From Actinospineispora eucalypti (GTDB taxonomy: Bacteria > Actinomycetota > Actinomycetes > Mycobacteriales > Pseudonocardiaceae), in assembly GCA_014208095.1 (NCBI GenBank), contig JACHMT010000001.1, forward strand, positions 2,232,001 through 2,296,000: a stretch of 64,000 nt of DNA, written 5' to 3'. The notes under the pieces were generated by a model. The model was not told where the DNA came from. It saw only the letters and a list, made by a program, of their open reading frames with translations, and searched no databases. Made by a program: the position numbers and the translations under genes. This document shows, in pieces, positions 7,138 through 16,345 of this stretch; within the stretch, counting starts at the first letter, position 1, and each line of letters opens with the position of its first letter.

Positions 7138-8763
7138 CTAAGGCAACATCCAGCCCAGTACCGGAGTCGCCTGGAGGCCGATGATGAGGGCCAGGACGGC
7201 CAGCATGGCCAGGCTCCAGCCGATCACCTTGCGCAGGAGCACGCCTTCCTGACCGTCCAGGCGGACCGAGGCGCAGGCGATGGTCAGGTTCTGCGGGGAG
7301 AGCATCTTCCCGAGGACGCCGCCGGAGGAGTTGGCCGCCGCGAGCAGCTCCGGCGAGAGGCCGGCCTGTTGGGCCGCCGTGACCTGCAGTGACCCGAACA
7401 GCGCGTTGGCCGAGGTGTCGGAGCCGGTGACCGCGACGCCGAACCAGCCGAGCACCGGGGAGAGCACGGCCAGCGCGCCGCCGGCGGCCGCCACGAAGGT
7501 GCCGATCGAGGTGGTCTGCCCGGACGCGTTCATCACGTAGGCCAGGGCCAGCACGGTCATCACGGTGAGGATCGCCCAGCGCAGCTCGTACAGCGTCTTG
7601 CCGTAGATGCGCAGCGCCTGGCCGGCGCGCACCTTCAGCAGAAGTAGCACCAGCAGACCGGCGATGAGCATCAGCGTGCCGGCGGTGGTCAGGTAGGTGA
7701 GTGAGAACGTCATCGTGCTGTGTTCGGCGCCGGACGGCGTGCGCACGTCCAGCCCCGGCCAACGGAACTTGATCAGCGCCTTGTCCAGCACCGGCTTGAT
7801 CCCGGGCAGCTGGGCCAGCGAGAACACCGCCACGATCACCACGTACGGCAGGTAGGCCCGCCACACCTCGGACCGGGACGGCGGGGCGGTGGCGGTGCCG
7901 GGCCCGCCGACCGCCACCACCCGGCTGCGGATCGCCCAGGTGGAGGCCGGCCGCAGCTGGGCCAGCGCCACCACGGCCAGCGCGGCCAGCAGCGCGGCCA
8001 CGATGTCGGTGAGCGGCACGGACAGGTAGTTGGAGGTGACGAACTGGGCGACCGCGAACACCACGCCGCACATCACGGCGGGCGCCCACGCCTCACGCAC
8101 CCCGCGCTTGCCGTCCACCAGGAACACCAGCACCAGGGGCACGAACAGGGCGAGGAACGGCGTCTGCCGGCCGACCACCGAGGCCACCGACTCCAGCGGC
8201 AGCCCGGTCACCTTGGACAGGGTGATCACCGGCACGGCCATCGCGCCGAACGCCACCGGCGCGGTGTTCGCCACCAGCGCCACCACGGCCGCCTTGATCG
8301 GCCGGAAACCCAGAGCCACCAGCATCACCGAGGTGATCGCCACCGGTGCCCCGAACCCGGCCAGCGCCTCGAGCAGCGCGCCGAAGCAGAACGCCACCAG
8401 GATGGCCTGGGTGCGCCGGTCGGCGGACAGCGCGCCGAAGCTGCCGCGCAGCACGTCGAAGTGGCCGGTGGCCACGGTTATGTTGAACACCCACAGCGCA
8501 TTGATCACGATCCACAGGATCGGGAAGAACCCGAACACCGCCCCGTGCGCGGCCGAGGACAGCGCCGGGGTGGCCGGCATGCCGTACCCGATGACCGCCA
8601 CCGCGAGTGCGGCGACCAACCCGGCCAGCGCCGCCCAGTGCGCGCGCAGCTTGACCACGCCGAGCAGCACCAGTACGACGGCCAGCGGGATCATCGAGGC
8701 CAGCGCGGAGAGGGCGAGTGACCCGCCCACCGCGTTGACCTCCTGTTGGTAAGCCAAGAGCAT
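7138..8763 (-). CDS. L-lactate/glycolate permease (LctP family)
   Basis: 541 residues, about 12-14 hydrophobic segments along the whole length; inner-membrane proton symporter for L-lactate and glycolate (family knowledge). Family landmarks: FCFGALLEALAGFGAPVAITSVML near residue 130, GRQTPFLALFVPLVLVFLVDGKRGVRE, and C-terminal GVAVTGSDTSANALFGSLQ with SSGGVLGKMLSPQNL. It ends the minus-strand run glcD-glcE-glcF-permease, 31 bases after glcF, which argues that its substrate is glycolate or lactate. Confidence 0.93.
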   Translation of the reverse strand: MLLAYQQEVNAVGGSLALSALASMIPLAVVLVLLGVVKLRAHWAALAGLVAALAVAVIGYGMPATPALSSAAHGAVFGFFPILWIVINALWVFNITVATGHFDVLRGSFGALSADRRTQAILVAFCFGALLEALAGFGAPVAITSVMLVALGFRPIKAAVVALVANTAPVAFGAMAVPVITLSKVTGLPLESVASVVGRQTPFLALFVPLVLVFLVDGKRGVREAWAPAVMCGVVFAVAQFVTSNYLSVPLTDIVAALLAALAVVALAQLRPASTWAIRSRVVAVGGPGTATAPPSRSEVWRAYLPYVVIVAVFSLAQLPGIKPVLDKALIKFRWPGLDVRTPSGAEHSTMTFSLTYLTTAGTLMLIAGLLVLLLLKVRAGQALRIYGKTLYELRWAILTVMTVLALAYVMNASGQTTSIGTFVAAAGGALAVLSPVLGWFGVAVTGSDTSANALFGSLQVTAAQQAGLSPELLAAANSSGGVLGKMLSPQNLTIACASVRLDGQEGVLLRKVIGWSLAMLAVLALIIGLQATPVLGWMLP

Positions 8764-8794
8764 CGTTGCTCTCTCCCCTCGGAAATGTGCGTGA

Positions 8795-10075
8795 TCAGTG
8801 CACCGGGACGCCCCGGATTGAGGCGTCCAGCAGTTGGACGGGATGCAGCAGCTTCACGTCCGCATCCAGGTGGCGGCGGATCTGCAGCAGGCACCCCGGG
8901 TTCGCGGTGACCACTAGGTCGGGCCGGGCAGCGCGCACGTTGGCCGCCTTGCGGGCGCCCAGCTCGGCCGCCGCCTCCGGCGCCACCAGGTTGTAGATGC
9001 CGGCCGAGCCGCAGCACAGCTCGGCCTCGGCCAGTTCGACCAGTTCCACTCCGGGCACTGCCCGCAGCACCGCGCGCGGCTGGGCGCGCACGCCCTGGGC
9101 GTGCCCGAGGTGGCAGGCGTCGTGGTAGACCACGCGCGCCTTCACCGGGTGCCGGGGCGCCACCGGCTCCAGCTCGGCCAGCAGCTCGGTCACGTCGCGC
9201 ACCTTGGCGCTGAAGGCGGCCGCCCGCTCGGCCCACTCCGGGTCGTCGGCGAGCAGCGCGCCGTACTCCTTCAGGGAGGAACCGCAGCCGGCCACGTTGG
9301 CGACCACCGTGTCGGCGCCGCGGCGCTCGAAGGTGGCGATGGTCCGGCGGGCGCGGGCCAGCGCGGACTCCTCCCGGCCGGCGTGCAGTTCCAGCGCGCC
9401 GCAGCAGCGCTGGTCCCTCGGCACGAGCACGTCGCAGCCCTCGGCGGCCAGCACCCGGGCGGTGGCCTCGTTCACCGGGTGGAAGAACACGTCCTGCACG
9501 CACCCGGCCAGGAGCGCCACGGTGCGCCGGCGGGTGCCCTGGGCGGGGATCCGCTCGGGCAGCCGGGCGAACGCATCGCGCAGCCGCACCGGCGGCAGCA
9601 GCGCCTCCATCGCGGCGAACCGGCCGGGCAGCTTGGCGGCCAGCCGCGCCACGGCCGGTATCGCGCGCAGCTTCTGGTAGGCCACCCCGGGCACGGCGGC
9701 GGCCAGCAGCCGGCGGCGGTGGGGGAACAGCGCGAAGATCGCGTCCCGGAACCACCGGTCGGCCCGGCGCCTGGGCACGTTGCGCTCCAGCTGCGGCCGG
9801 ACCGACTCGAGCAGCCGGTCGTACTGCACCCCGGACGGGCAGGCGGTCACGCAGGCCATGCATCCGAGGCAGGCGTCCACGTGCTCGTGCAGCGCGCCTG
9901 TCAGGCCGATCTCGCCCTGCTCGGCCAGGCTCATCAGGTAGATCCGGCCGCGCGGGGAGTCCATCTCCTCGCCCCACAGCTGGTAGGTGGGGCAGGTGGG
10001 CAGGCAGAAACCGCAGTGCACGCAGTCGTCCAGCAGTTCCCGGGCCGGCGGGTGGTGGGCGTCGAACGAGCTCAC
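8795..10075 (-). CDS. glcF: Glycolate oxidase iron-sulfur subunit
   Basis: 426 residues. Two 4Fe-4S binding motifs near the N-terminus (CVHCGFCLPTCPTYQLWGEE and CLGCMACVTACPSG) and two CCG domains (QRCCGALELHAG and LCCGSAGIYN) as in GlcF and heterodisulfide-reductase-like electron-transfer subunits. It passes electrons from the GlcD/GlcE flavoproteins to the respiratory chain. GTG at 10075 overlaps the glcE stop (GTGA), supporting translational coupling. Confidence 0.94.
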   Translation of the reverse strand: MSSFDAHHPPARELLDDCVHCGFCLPTCPTYQLWGEEMDSPRGRIYLMSLAEQGEIGLTGALHEHVDACLGCMACVTACPSGVQYDRLLESVRPQLERNVPRRRADRWFRDAIFALFPHRRRLLAAAVPGVAYQKLRAIPAVARLAAKLPGRFAAMEALLPPVRLRDAFARLPERIPAQGTRRRTVALLAGCVQDVFFHPVNEATARVLAAEGCDVLVPRDQRCCGALELHAGREESALARARRTIATFERRGADTVVANVAGCGSSLKEYGALLADDPEWAERAAAFSAKVRDVTELLAELEPVAPRHPVKARVVYHDACHLGHAQGVRAQPRAVLRAVPGVELVELAEAELCCGSAGIYNLVAPEAAAELGARKAANVRAARPDLVVTANPGCLLQIRRHLDADVKLLHPVQLLDASIRGVPVH

Positions 10076-11238
10076 GCTGTTTCCTCCAACCAGGGAGTGA
10101 AGCGGCCGGCGCCCAGCCGGCCGGTGGGGTCCAGCTCGGCGTGCACCGCGCGCAGCAGGCCGAGCGCGGACGGCGGTGGACCCCAGGCGGGCAGTTCCGT
10201 CCCGGCCGGCCGGGACCGCAGCATCGATGTGCCCCCCACGGCGTGTACCCGGCGGTGCGCCTCGGCCACCACGTCGGGTTCGGCAGGCAGGGTGAGCGTG
10301 CCCACCCCGGTGGCCAGGCCGGCGGTGACCCGGGTGCCGGCCAGCTCGCCGAGCAGTGGCGCCAACCGGGACGGCCGGGTGCCCACCCGCAACACCGCGC
10401 CGCTCGGGTGCACTGTTTGTTGCGTATCTCCACGCAGAGCAAGGGGGTGGGGGTGGACCTGGGCGGCGTGCCCGTCCCAGGCGGCCGCCGCCGCATCCTC
10501 GTCCAGCGCCTCGGCCCCGGCGCCGAGCGCCTCGACCACCCGGGCCACCCGGGCCGGCAGTGCGGCGGCGCCGCCCTCCAGCCGCACCAGCAGCGCGTCG
10601 TCCGACCACTCGACCGCCACCGGCTCCAACGGCTCGCGTAGCAGCCGCCCGGTCGCCTCGGCGGCGTCGTCCAGCGGGCCGGCCAGTCGCACGGTGGCTT
10701 CCGCCTCGGGCAGCGGGTGCAGCCGCAGCGTCACCTCGGCGATCAGGGCCAGGGTGCCGTGGCAGCCGTGCACCAGCTTGGCCAGGTCGTACCCGGCCAC
10801 GTTCTTGATCACGTGGCTGCCGGTGCGGGCCGGGGTGCCGTCCGGGAGCACCAGCACCGCGCCGATCACCAGGTCCCGCATCGAACCGTTGGCCAGCGCC
10901 AGCGGGCCGGCGTCGGCGGTGGCGATCAGACCGCCCACGGTCGCGCCGTGGGCCACCCGGGCGGCATCCAGCGCGACCCGCTGCCCGTGCGCGGCCAGCA
11001 GCGTGTTCAGCTCGCGCAGCGGCGTGCCGGCCCGCACCTCGACGGTCATGTCCGCCGGGTGGTGGGCGATCACCCCGGTCAGCCCGGTGGTGTCCAGCAG
11101 GTGCTCGGCCGGTGCCGGTGCGCCGGCCCAGTCGGGCGCGGTGCCCGCGCCGGTGATGCGCACCCGGCCGGTGGTCTCGGCCAGCGCGGCGGCCGCCTCG
11201 GCCATCGTGGTGGGGTTCAACCTGGTCACGACGCTCAT
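10072..11238 (-). CDS. glcE: Glycolate oxidase FAD-binding subunit
   Basis: 388 residues with the PCMH-type FAD-binding fold (FAD_binding_4): RITGAGTAPDWAG, HHPADMTVEVRAGTPLRELN, and VGGLIATADAGPLALANGSMRDLVIGAVLVLPDG followed by SHVIKNVAGYDLAKLVHGCHGTLALI. It is shorter than GlcD and lacks the full C-terminal oxidase domain, as expected for GlcE. ATG at 11238 overlaps the glcD stop (ATGA). Works with GlcD and GlcF to oxidise glycolate to glyoxylate. Confidence 0.93.
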   Translation of the reverse strand: MSVVTRLNPTTMAEAAAALAETTGRVRITGAGTAPDWAGAPAPAEHLLDTTGLTGVIAHHPADMTVEVRAGTPLRELNTLLAAHGQRVALDAARVAHGATVGGLIATADAGPLALANGSMRDLVIGAVLVLPDGTPARTGSHVIKNVAGYDLAKLVHGCHGTLALIAEVTLRLHPLPEAEATVRLAGPLDDAAEATGRLLREPLEPVAVEWSDDALLVRLEGGAAALPARVARVVEALGAGAEALDEDAAAAAWDGHAAQVHPHPLALRGDTQQTVHPSGAVLRVGTRPSRLAPLLGELAGTRVTAGLATGVGTLTLPAEPDVVAEAHRRVHAVGGTSMLRSRPAGTELPAWGPPPSALGLLRAVHAELDPTGRLGAGRFTPWLEETA

Positions 11239-12689
11239 AGCCGCTCGATCACCCCGGCCTGCTCCAGCGGGTGCGGCCGGTACGGTCCCGGCCGCTCGCC
11301 GCACAGCCGGGGCGTGGGCAGCAGCTTGCCCGGGTTGCACAGCCCGGCCGGGTCGAACGCCGAGCGCACCCTGGCCATCACCGCCAGGTCCACCTCGCCG
11401 AACATCTTCGGCATCGAGCAGGCCTTGTCGGTGCCGATGCCGTGCTCCCCGGAGAGGGACCCTCCCAGCTCGACGCACAGTTCGGCGATCCGGCCGGACA
11501 GCGCCTCGGCGCGCTCGGTCTCCCCGGCCGCGGCGTCGTAGAGCACCAGCGGGTGCAGGTTGCCGTCCCCGGCGTGGAACACGTTGGCCACCCGCAGGCC
11601 CTCGTCGGCGCCCATGTCGGCGATCCGCCCGAGCACCTCGGCCAGCCGGGTGCGCGGCACCACCCCGTCCTGCACGAAGTAGTCCGGGCTGATCCGGCCC
11701 ACCGCGGCAAACGCCGACTTGCGCCCGCGCCAGATCGCCGCCCGCTCCTCGGCGTCACCGGCGATGTGCAGCCGGGTGCAGCCGTGCCTCTCGCAGATCT
11801 CGCGCACCCGGTCGAACTGCGCGGCGCACTCCTCCACCGGCCCGTCCAGCTCGACCACCAGGGCCGCCGGCACGCCCCGGGTGTAACCGGCGTGCACGGC
11901 TTCCTCGGCGGCCTCGATGGCCAGGGTGTCCATCATCTCCACGGCGGCCGGCACGATCCCGGCGGCGATGACGTCGCTGACCACCTCGCCCGCCGCGGCC
12001 ACCGAGGGGAAGTCGGCGAGCAGCGTGCGCACCGTCTCCGGGGTGCGCAGCAGCCGCACAGTGATCTTGGTGGCGATGCCCACGGTGCCCTCCGAGCCGA
12101 GGAACACCCCGCGCAGGTCCGGGCCGAGCTGCTCGGCGCTGTCCCCGCCGAGGGTCACCACCTCGCCGCTGGCCAGCACCACCTCGAGGGCGAGCACGTG
12201 GTTGGTGGTGAATCCGTACTTCAGGCAGTGCGCGCCGCCGGAGTTCTCCGCCACGTTGCCGCCGATGGTGCACACCTGCTGGCTGGAGGGGTCGGGTGCG
12301 TAGTAGAGCCCGTGCGGCGCGGCGGCCTTGGTGATGTCCAGGTTGGTAACGCCGGGCTCGAGCACCGCGCGCTGGTCCACCGGGTCCACCTCGAGCACGC
12401 GGCGCAATCGTTGCAGGCTGATCACCACGCCGTCCGCCACCGGCAGCGCGCCGCCGGACAGCCCGGTGCCCGCGCCTCGGGCCACGAACGGGACGTCGTG
12501 TGCGGCGCAGACCCGGACGGCGGCGGCCACCTCCTCGGCGGTGCGCGGCAGCAGCACCAGCGCGGGGACCACCCGGTAGCCGGTCAGCCCGTCGCACTCG
12601 TAGCTGCGCAGCCGGGGCGGGTCGCTGATCACGTTGTCCGGGCCGAGCGCCACTTCGAAGTCGCGCTGCGCGGCACCGTCGACGGACAT
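11235..12689 (-). CDS. glcD: Glycolate oxidase catalytic subunit (FAD-linked oxidase)
   Basis: 484 residues. N-terminal FAD-binding half with VPFVARGAGTGLSGGALP and GGNVAENSGGAHCLKYGFTTNHVLALEVV; C-terminal FAD-oxidase domain with VFHAGDGNLHPLV and SGEHGIGTDK. Matches GlcD and related D-lactate/2-hydroxyacid dehydrogenases. First gene of the glcDEF-permease operon. An upstream TTGACG near 12746-12751 (minus strand) could be its -35 box, and GGAAGGGAG lies just before the ATG. A pure D-lactate role is possible, but the three-subunit arrangement favours glycolate. Confidence 0.94.
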   Translation of the reverse strand: MSVDGAAQRDFEVALGPDNVISDPPRLRSYECDGLTGYRVVPALVLLPRTAEEVAAAVRVCAAHDVPFVARGAGTGLSGGALPVADGVVISLQRLRRVLEVDPVDQRAVLEPGVTNLDITKAAAPHGLYYAPDPSSQQVCTIGGNVAENSGGAHCLKYGFTTNHVLALEVVLASGEVVTLGGDSAEQLGPDLRGVFLGSEGTVGIATKITVRLLRTPETVRTLLADFPSVAAAGEVVSDVIAAGIVPAAVEMMDTLAIEAAEEAVHAGYTRGVPAALVVELDGPVEECAAQFDRVREICERHGCTRLHIAGDAEERAAIWRGRKSAFAAVGRISPDYFVQDGVVPRTRLAEVLGRIADMGADEGLRVANVFHAGDGNLHPLVLYDAAAGETERAEALSGRIAELCVELGGSLSGEHGIGTDKACSMPKMFGEVDLAVMARVRSAFDPAGLCNPGKLLPTPRLCGERPGPYRPHPLEQAGVIERL

Positions 12690-12811
12690 GGCCAGCTCCC
12701 TTCCACCTGGCGGAAAAGTCTTCCTGCTGAGAGGAATAACGTCAAGTTGAGAGCTAAAGAATTAGGCCAGCCCAAATACTCCGGCGCCGACCCACCACCT
12801 CCCCCCTCCCC

Positions 12812-13166
12812 CTGATTCAGTCACTTCAGCACGCTGATTCAGTGACTTCAGCACGTTGTTTCAGTCACTTCGGCAGGCGGTTTCAGTCACTTCGGCCAGG
12901 TGGGGCGGGTCGGCCATGCCGGGTCGGTTCACGTCGCACCGCCGGATCACGCGAGGCGGGCCCGGCGCTGAGCGCACTGGTCACTCTCGGTGCGTGGCGA
13001 TGGGCGACGCTCAAGCCCAGTTCCGGCGCCATCCCGGCGATTTGACCGCCACGCCTGCTGAAGTGACTGAATCAGCCTGCTGAAGTGACTGAAACAACGT
13101 GCTGAAGTCACTGAATCAGCGTGCTGAAGTGACTGAAACAGCGTGCTGGAGTCACTGAATCAGGGG
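12812..13166. repeat. 22-bp tandem repeats in two opposed blocks (family 1, main locus)
   Basis: The gene-free stretch 12690-13175 holds the glcD leader and this array. Left block, minus orientation: units at 12812-12833, 12834-12855, 12856-12877 and 12878-12900. Right block, plus orientation: 13057-13078, 13079-13100, 13101-13122, 13123-13144 and 13145-13166. The unit reads GCTGAAGTGACTGAATCAGC plus two bases, with variants GTGACT/GTCACT and AATCAGC/AAACARC. The 156-bp core between the blocks has no repeat and no convincing gene. Two-unit satellites lie at 21401 and 55523. Confidence 0.88.
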
Positions 13167-13175
13167 GTGGGTGGG

Positions 13176-13475
13176 TCAGTGGGAGCGGGTTAGGCTCGGG
13201 TCGCGCCAGAGGACGGTGATGCCGGTTTCCCGGGAGCCGATCAGGTCGAGCAGGCGGTCGTCGTCGAAGCCGGGGAGCTGGCGCAGCCGGGCGACCAGGT
13301 CGCAGACCACGGGATGGCCGAACGGGATCACCTGCCACTGGCTGGAGGCGGAGCCGAGCAGGAAGCAGGCGTGCTCCTGCCAGGAACCGTGCTCGCTGGT
13401 GCGCACGGCGACCTCGGCGAGCGTGGCGAAGACCTCATCCAGGTCGATGGCTTCCGGTTCCTCCGGGCGCGGCAT
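13176..13475 (-). CDS. Hypothetical protein
   Basis: 99 residues from ATG 13475, acidic start (MPRPEEPEAIDLDEVFATLAEV), no signal peptide or membrane segment. No family recognised. The same reading frame stays open upstream to a TGA at 13689-13691 and translates to a plausible Pro/Ala/Thr-rich disordered stretch (...RIPRPRAPITESIRRL) that runs into the ATG, but that stretch has no ATG, GTG or TTG. The true start may therefore be lost by a frameshift, or be the CTG at 13478. Confidence 0.55.
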   Translation of the reverse strand: MPRPEEPEAIDLDEVFATLAEVAVRTSEHGSWQEHACFLLGSASSQWQVIPFGHPVVCDLVARLRQLPGFDDDRLLDLIGSRETGITVLWRDPSLTRSH

Positions 13476-13866
13476 CAGCCGCCGGATCGACTCGGTGATC
13501 GGAGCGCGCGGCCGGGGAATGCGGGGCTGCCCGTCCTCGGCCGGCTGCGTCGGGTTGGCCCCTGGGGTCGATCCGGTAATGGGAGCCTCCGACGGTTCGG
13601 TTAGGGCGCGGGCGGCGGTTGCCGACCGGTTGGCGGGTGCGATGCCCGTGGGCTCCGCGCCGATGCCTGATTGTTGGCTGGCGGATGGTCACATGTAAAG
13701 GGTCGTACTCAATTCTTGCGACACCCTTTAGCTTGAATGTTACGTTCCCGCGTCGATCGGCGCCCCACCCAGGGTGAGACAAGTGAGTGACACGCTCCAC
13801 GATCGGGTGATATATTCTTCCGCCTTGCGAAATGACAAATCCATTTTGTAGAAGTACGCTCGTCCT
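13476..13866. other. Gap upstream of malate synthase; no complete gene
   Basis: 13476-13688 is open on the minus strand in the frame of the preceding hypothetical gene but lacks a start codon. 13689-13866 is clearly more AT-rich than its surroundings (for example 13810-13860) and looks like a regulatory region for the malate synthase gene. I see no repeat in it. Confidence 0.5.
13825..13854 (+). promoter_or_regulatory. Candidate sigma-70-type promoter of malate synthase
   Basis: TTGCGA at 13825-13830 and TAGAAG at 13849-13854 are separated by 18 bases inside an AT-rich patch, and the ATG follows at 13867. An alternative -10 is TACGCT at 13855-13860, which would give a nearly leaderless transcript. 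Judged by eye only. Confidence 0.4.
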
Positions 13867-15459
13867 ATGAGCGCCCAGACGACGTCAGCAGAGATCAACG
13901 GTTACCCCGTGGACCGGCAGGACGAGGTGCTCACGGCCGAGGCGCTCGACTTCGTGGCGGCACTGCACCGCACGTTCGAACCGACCCGCCGTGAGCTGCT
14001 CGCCGCCCGCGCGGAGCGCCGGGCGGAGATCGCCCGCACCGGCCGGCTGGACTTCCCCCCGGACACCGCCGAGATCCGCGCCGCCGAGTGGCGGGTGGCC
14101 GAGGCGCCGCCCGCGCTGCGCGACCGGCGGGTGGAGATGACCGGGCCGACCGAGCGCAAGATGACCATCAACGCGCTGAACTCCGGGGCCAAGGTGTGGC
14201 TGGCCGACTTCGAGGACGCCACCACGCCCACCTGGCACAACGTGGTCGCCGGGCAGGTCAACCTGCTCGACGCGAACACCGGGGAGATGGCGTACACCAG
14301 CCCGGAGGGCAAGGAGTACAAGGTCACCGCGACCGAGCAGCCCGCCATCGTGGTCCGCCCGCGCGGTTGGCACCTGGACGAGCGGCACGTCACCGTGGAC
14401 GGCCGGCCGGTCGCCGGTGCACTGGTGGACTTCGGGCTCTACTTCTTCCACAACCCCTCGGTGCCCTGGTTCTACCTGCCGAAGCTGGAGAGCCACCGCG
14501 AGGCGCGGCTGTGGAACGACGTGTTCACCTTCGCGCAGCGGGAGCGCGGCGTGCCCCACGGCTCCATCCGGGCCACCGTGCTGATCGAGACGATCACCGC
14601 CGCCTTCGAGATGGAGGAGATCCTCTACGAGCTGCGCGAGCACGCCTCCGGGCTGAACGCCGGCCGTTGGGACTACCTGTTCTCGCTGATCAAGAACTTC
14701 CGGGACGCCGGGCCGGAGTTCGTGCTGCCGGACCGCAACGCGGTGACCATGACCGCGCCGTTCATGCGGGCGTACACCGAGCTGCTGGTGGCCACCTGCC
14801 ACCGGCGCGGGGCGTTCGCCGTCGGCGGCATGGCCGCGTTCATCCCCAGCCGCCGCGACCCCGAGGTGAACGAGAAGGCCGTGGCCAAGGTGCGGGAGGA
14901 CAAACAGCGCGAGGCCTCCGCCGGCTACGACGGCTCCTGGGTGGCGCACCCGGACCTGGTGCCGATCTGCCGCGAGGTGTTCGACGGCGTGCTCGGCGAC
15001 CGGCCGAACCAGCTGGACCGGTTGCGCGACGAGGTCACGGTGACCGCCGACCAGTTGCTGGACGTGGCGTCCACGCCGGCCGAGCCGACCGAGGACGGGC
15101 TGCGCAACGACGTGAGCGTCGGCATCCTGTACATCGAGTCCTGGCTGCGCGGCAACGGCGCCGCCGGGATCAACAACCTGATGGAGGACGCGGCCACCGC
15201 CGAGATCGCCCGCTCGCAGATCTGGCAGTGGGTGCACGGCGGGGTGAAGCTGACCTCGGGCGCGGTGGTCACCGAGGAACTGGTCCGGAAGGTGATCGAC
15301 GAGGAGCTGGCCGCGATCCGCTCGGCGGTCGGTGACGACGCCTACGCCGGCGGCCGGTTCGACCAGGCCCGGGAGGTGTTCGAGGAGGTCGCGCTGGCCA
15401 AGGACAGTGCGGACTTCGTCGAGTTCCTCACCCTGCCCGCGTACCGCCTGATCGATTAG
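13867..15459 (+). CDS. aceB: Malate synthase A
   Basis: Condenses glyoxylate and acetyl-CoA to malate; key enzyme of the glyoxylate bypass and of glycolate use. 530 residues, the length of the A-type enzyme. Landmarks: [86 protein letters not shown], and C-terminal [29 protein letters not shown]. It lies divergent from the glcDEF-permease operon, so glyoxylate made by GlcDEF can feed directly into this step. Confidence 0.96.
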   Translation: MSAQTTSAEINGYPVDRQDEVLTAEALDFVAALHRTFEPTRRELLAARAERRAEIARTGRLDFPPDTAEIRAAEWRVAEAPPALRDRRVEMTGPTERKMTINALNSGAKVWLADFEDATTPTWHNVVAGQVNLLDANTGEMAYTSPEGKEYKVTATEQPAIVVRPRGWHLDERHVTVDGRPVAGALVDFGLYFFHNPSVPWFYLPKLESHREARLWNDVFTFAQRERGVPHGSIRATVLIETITAAFEMEEILYELREHASGLNAGRWDYLFSLIKNFRDAGPEFVLPDRNAVTMTAPFMRAYTELLVATCHRRGAFAVGGMAAFIPSRRDPEVNEKAVAKVREDKQREASAGYDGSWVAHPDLVPICREVFDGVLGDRPNQLDRLRDEVTVTADQLLDVASTPAEPTEDGLRNDVSVGILYIESWLRGNGAAGINNLMEDAATAEIARSQIWQWVHGGVKLTSGAVVTEELVRKVIDEELAAIRSAVGDDAYAGGRFDQAREVFEEVALAKDSADFVEFLTLPAYRLID

Positions 15460-15522
15460 CGTTCGCGAACGAGTCCGCCCGATCTCCGCCGGGACGGGAC
15501 GGCGGCCGGGGAGCATGCCGGA

Positions 15523-16278
15523 ATGCCCCAGCCGCCTCCGCCCGGACCCGACGCTGCCCTGGTCGCGCCCCTGATCCGCCCGCGCCGCGCCTCGCCGGCC
15601 GGCGCCCGGGCGGAGCTGGCCGAGGCGCGGCTGCGCGCCGCCGGTGAGCTGGCCGAGGCGCTGCGCACGCTGCGCGACGACTCCCGGGCCTACCTGGAAT
15701 CGGCCCACGGCCCGGCCCGCGCGGAGTTCCCCGCCGTGTTCCGTACGGCCGTCCTGGAGCTGACCGACCGGTTCGGCGCCCGGCTGAACCACCGGTTCGG
15801 TCCCGGGCCACCGCCCAGCCCGCCCCGGTCGTGCCCGCCGGGGCGCGCCGCCCGGTTCCGCCTGGAGGCCCGGCTGACCGTGGCGGCCAGCGTGTCCGGC
15901 GCGATCGGGCTGGGCCGGCTGGCGGTGGAGCCGGCGCTGGCCGCGCCCCGGGCGGTGGGTCTGCCGGCCGAGTTGGGCCTGGTGCTGGTGTCGGTGCTGG
16001 TCGGTGTGCTGGTCGGACTGGCCGGTCAGGTGGCCCGGTCACGGCGGGCCGGCGCGGAGCGGGCCTGCCTGGCCCGGTGGGCGGCCGAGGGGCTGGCCGA
16101 CCTGCGTGCCGCGCTGGAGACCGCGCTGGCCCAACGCGTCCTGCACGCCGAACGCCGACTGCTCTCCACCACCCCGAGGCCCTCGATCCCCGCGGCCCGC
16201 CGCCCGTCCGACCCACCGCCGTGCCAATCTCCACCCGGGCAACGCGACCACCGGCCGACGCCGCACAAGAAGGTGTGA
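15523..16278 (+). CDS. Hypothetical membrane protein
   Basis: 251 residues, no family recognised. A helical, Ala/Arg/Glu-rich N-terminal half (RAELAEARLRAAGELAEALRTL) is followed by two hydrophobic segments (about residues 130-145 and 150-167) and a basic, Pro-rich tail. The helical body followed by a hairpin-like pair of membrane segments hints at a peripheral or monotopic membrane protein. It starts 63 bases after aceB on the same strand; a perfect 12-bp palindrome CGTTCGCGAACG lies between them at about 15461-15472. Confidence 0.55.
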   Translation: MPQPPPPGPDAALVAPLIRPRRASPAGARAELAEARLRAAGELAEALRTLRDDSRAYLESAHGPARAEFPAVFRTAVLELTDRFGARLNHRFGPGPPPSPPRSCPPGRAARFRLEARLTVAASVSGAIGLGRLAVEPALAAPRAVGLPAELGLVLVSVLVGVLVGLAGQVARSRRAGAERACLARWAAEGLADLRAALETALAQRVLHAERRLLSTTPRPSIPAARRPSDPPPCQSPPGQRDHRPTPHKKV

Positions 16279-16345
16279 CGTCGTTTAGCCCGCACCCCGT
16301 GCGGCGCCGCCCGGATTGCCCGGATCAGCGGTGCACGTAGGTGGC

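Noticed and set aside
6976..7392. 138-codon plus-strand frame overlapping element 1 and the permease end
   Set aside because: Overlaps the permease coding region antisense and the repeat; no family or ribosome site.
12812..13166. CRISPR-like array because of regular short repeats
   Set aside because: The 22-bp units follow each other without unique spacers and reverse orientation halfway, and no cas genes are near; not a CRISPR.
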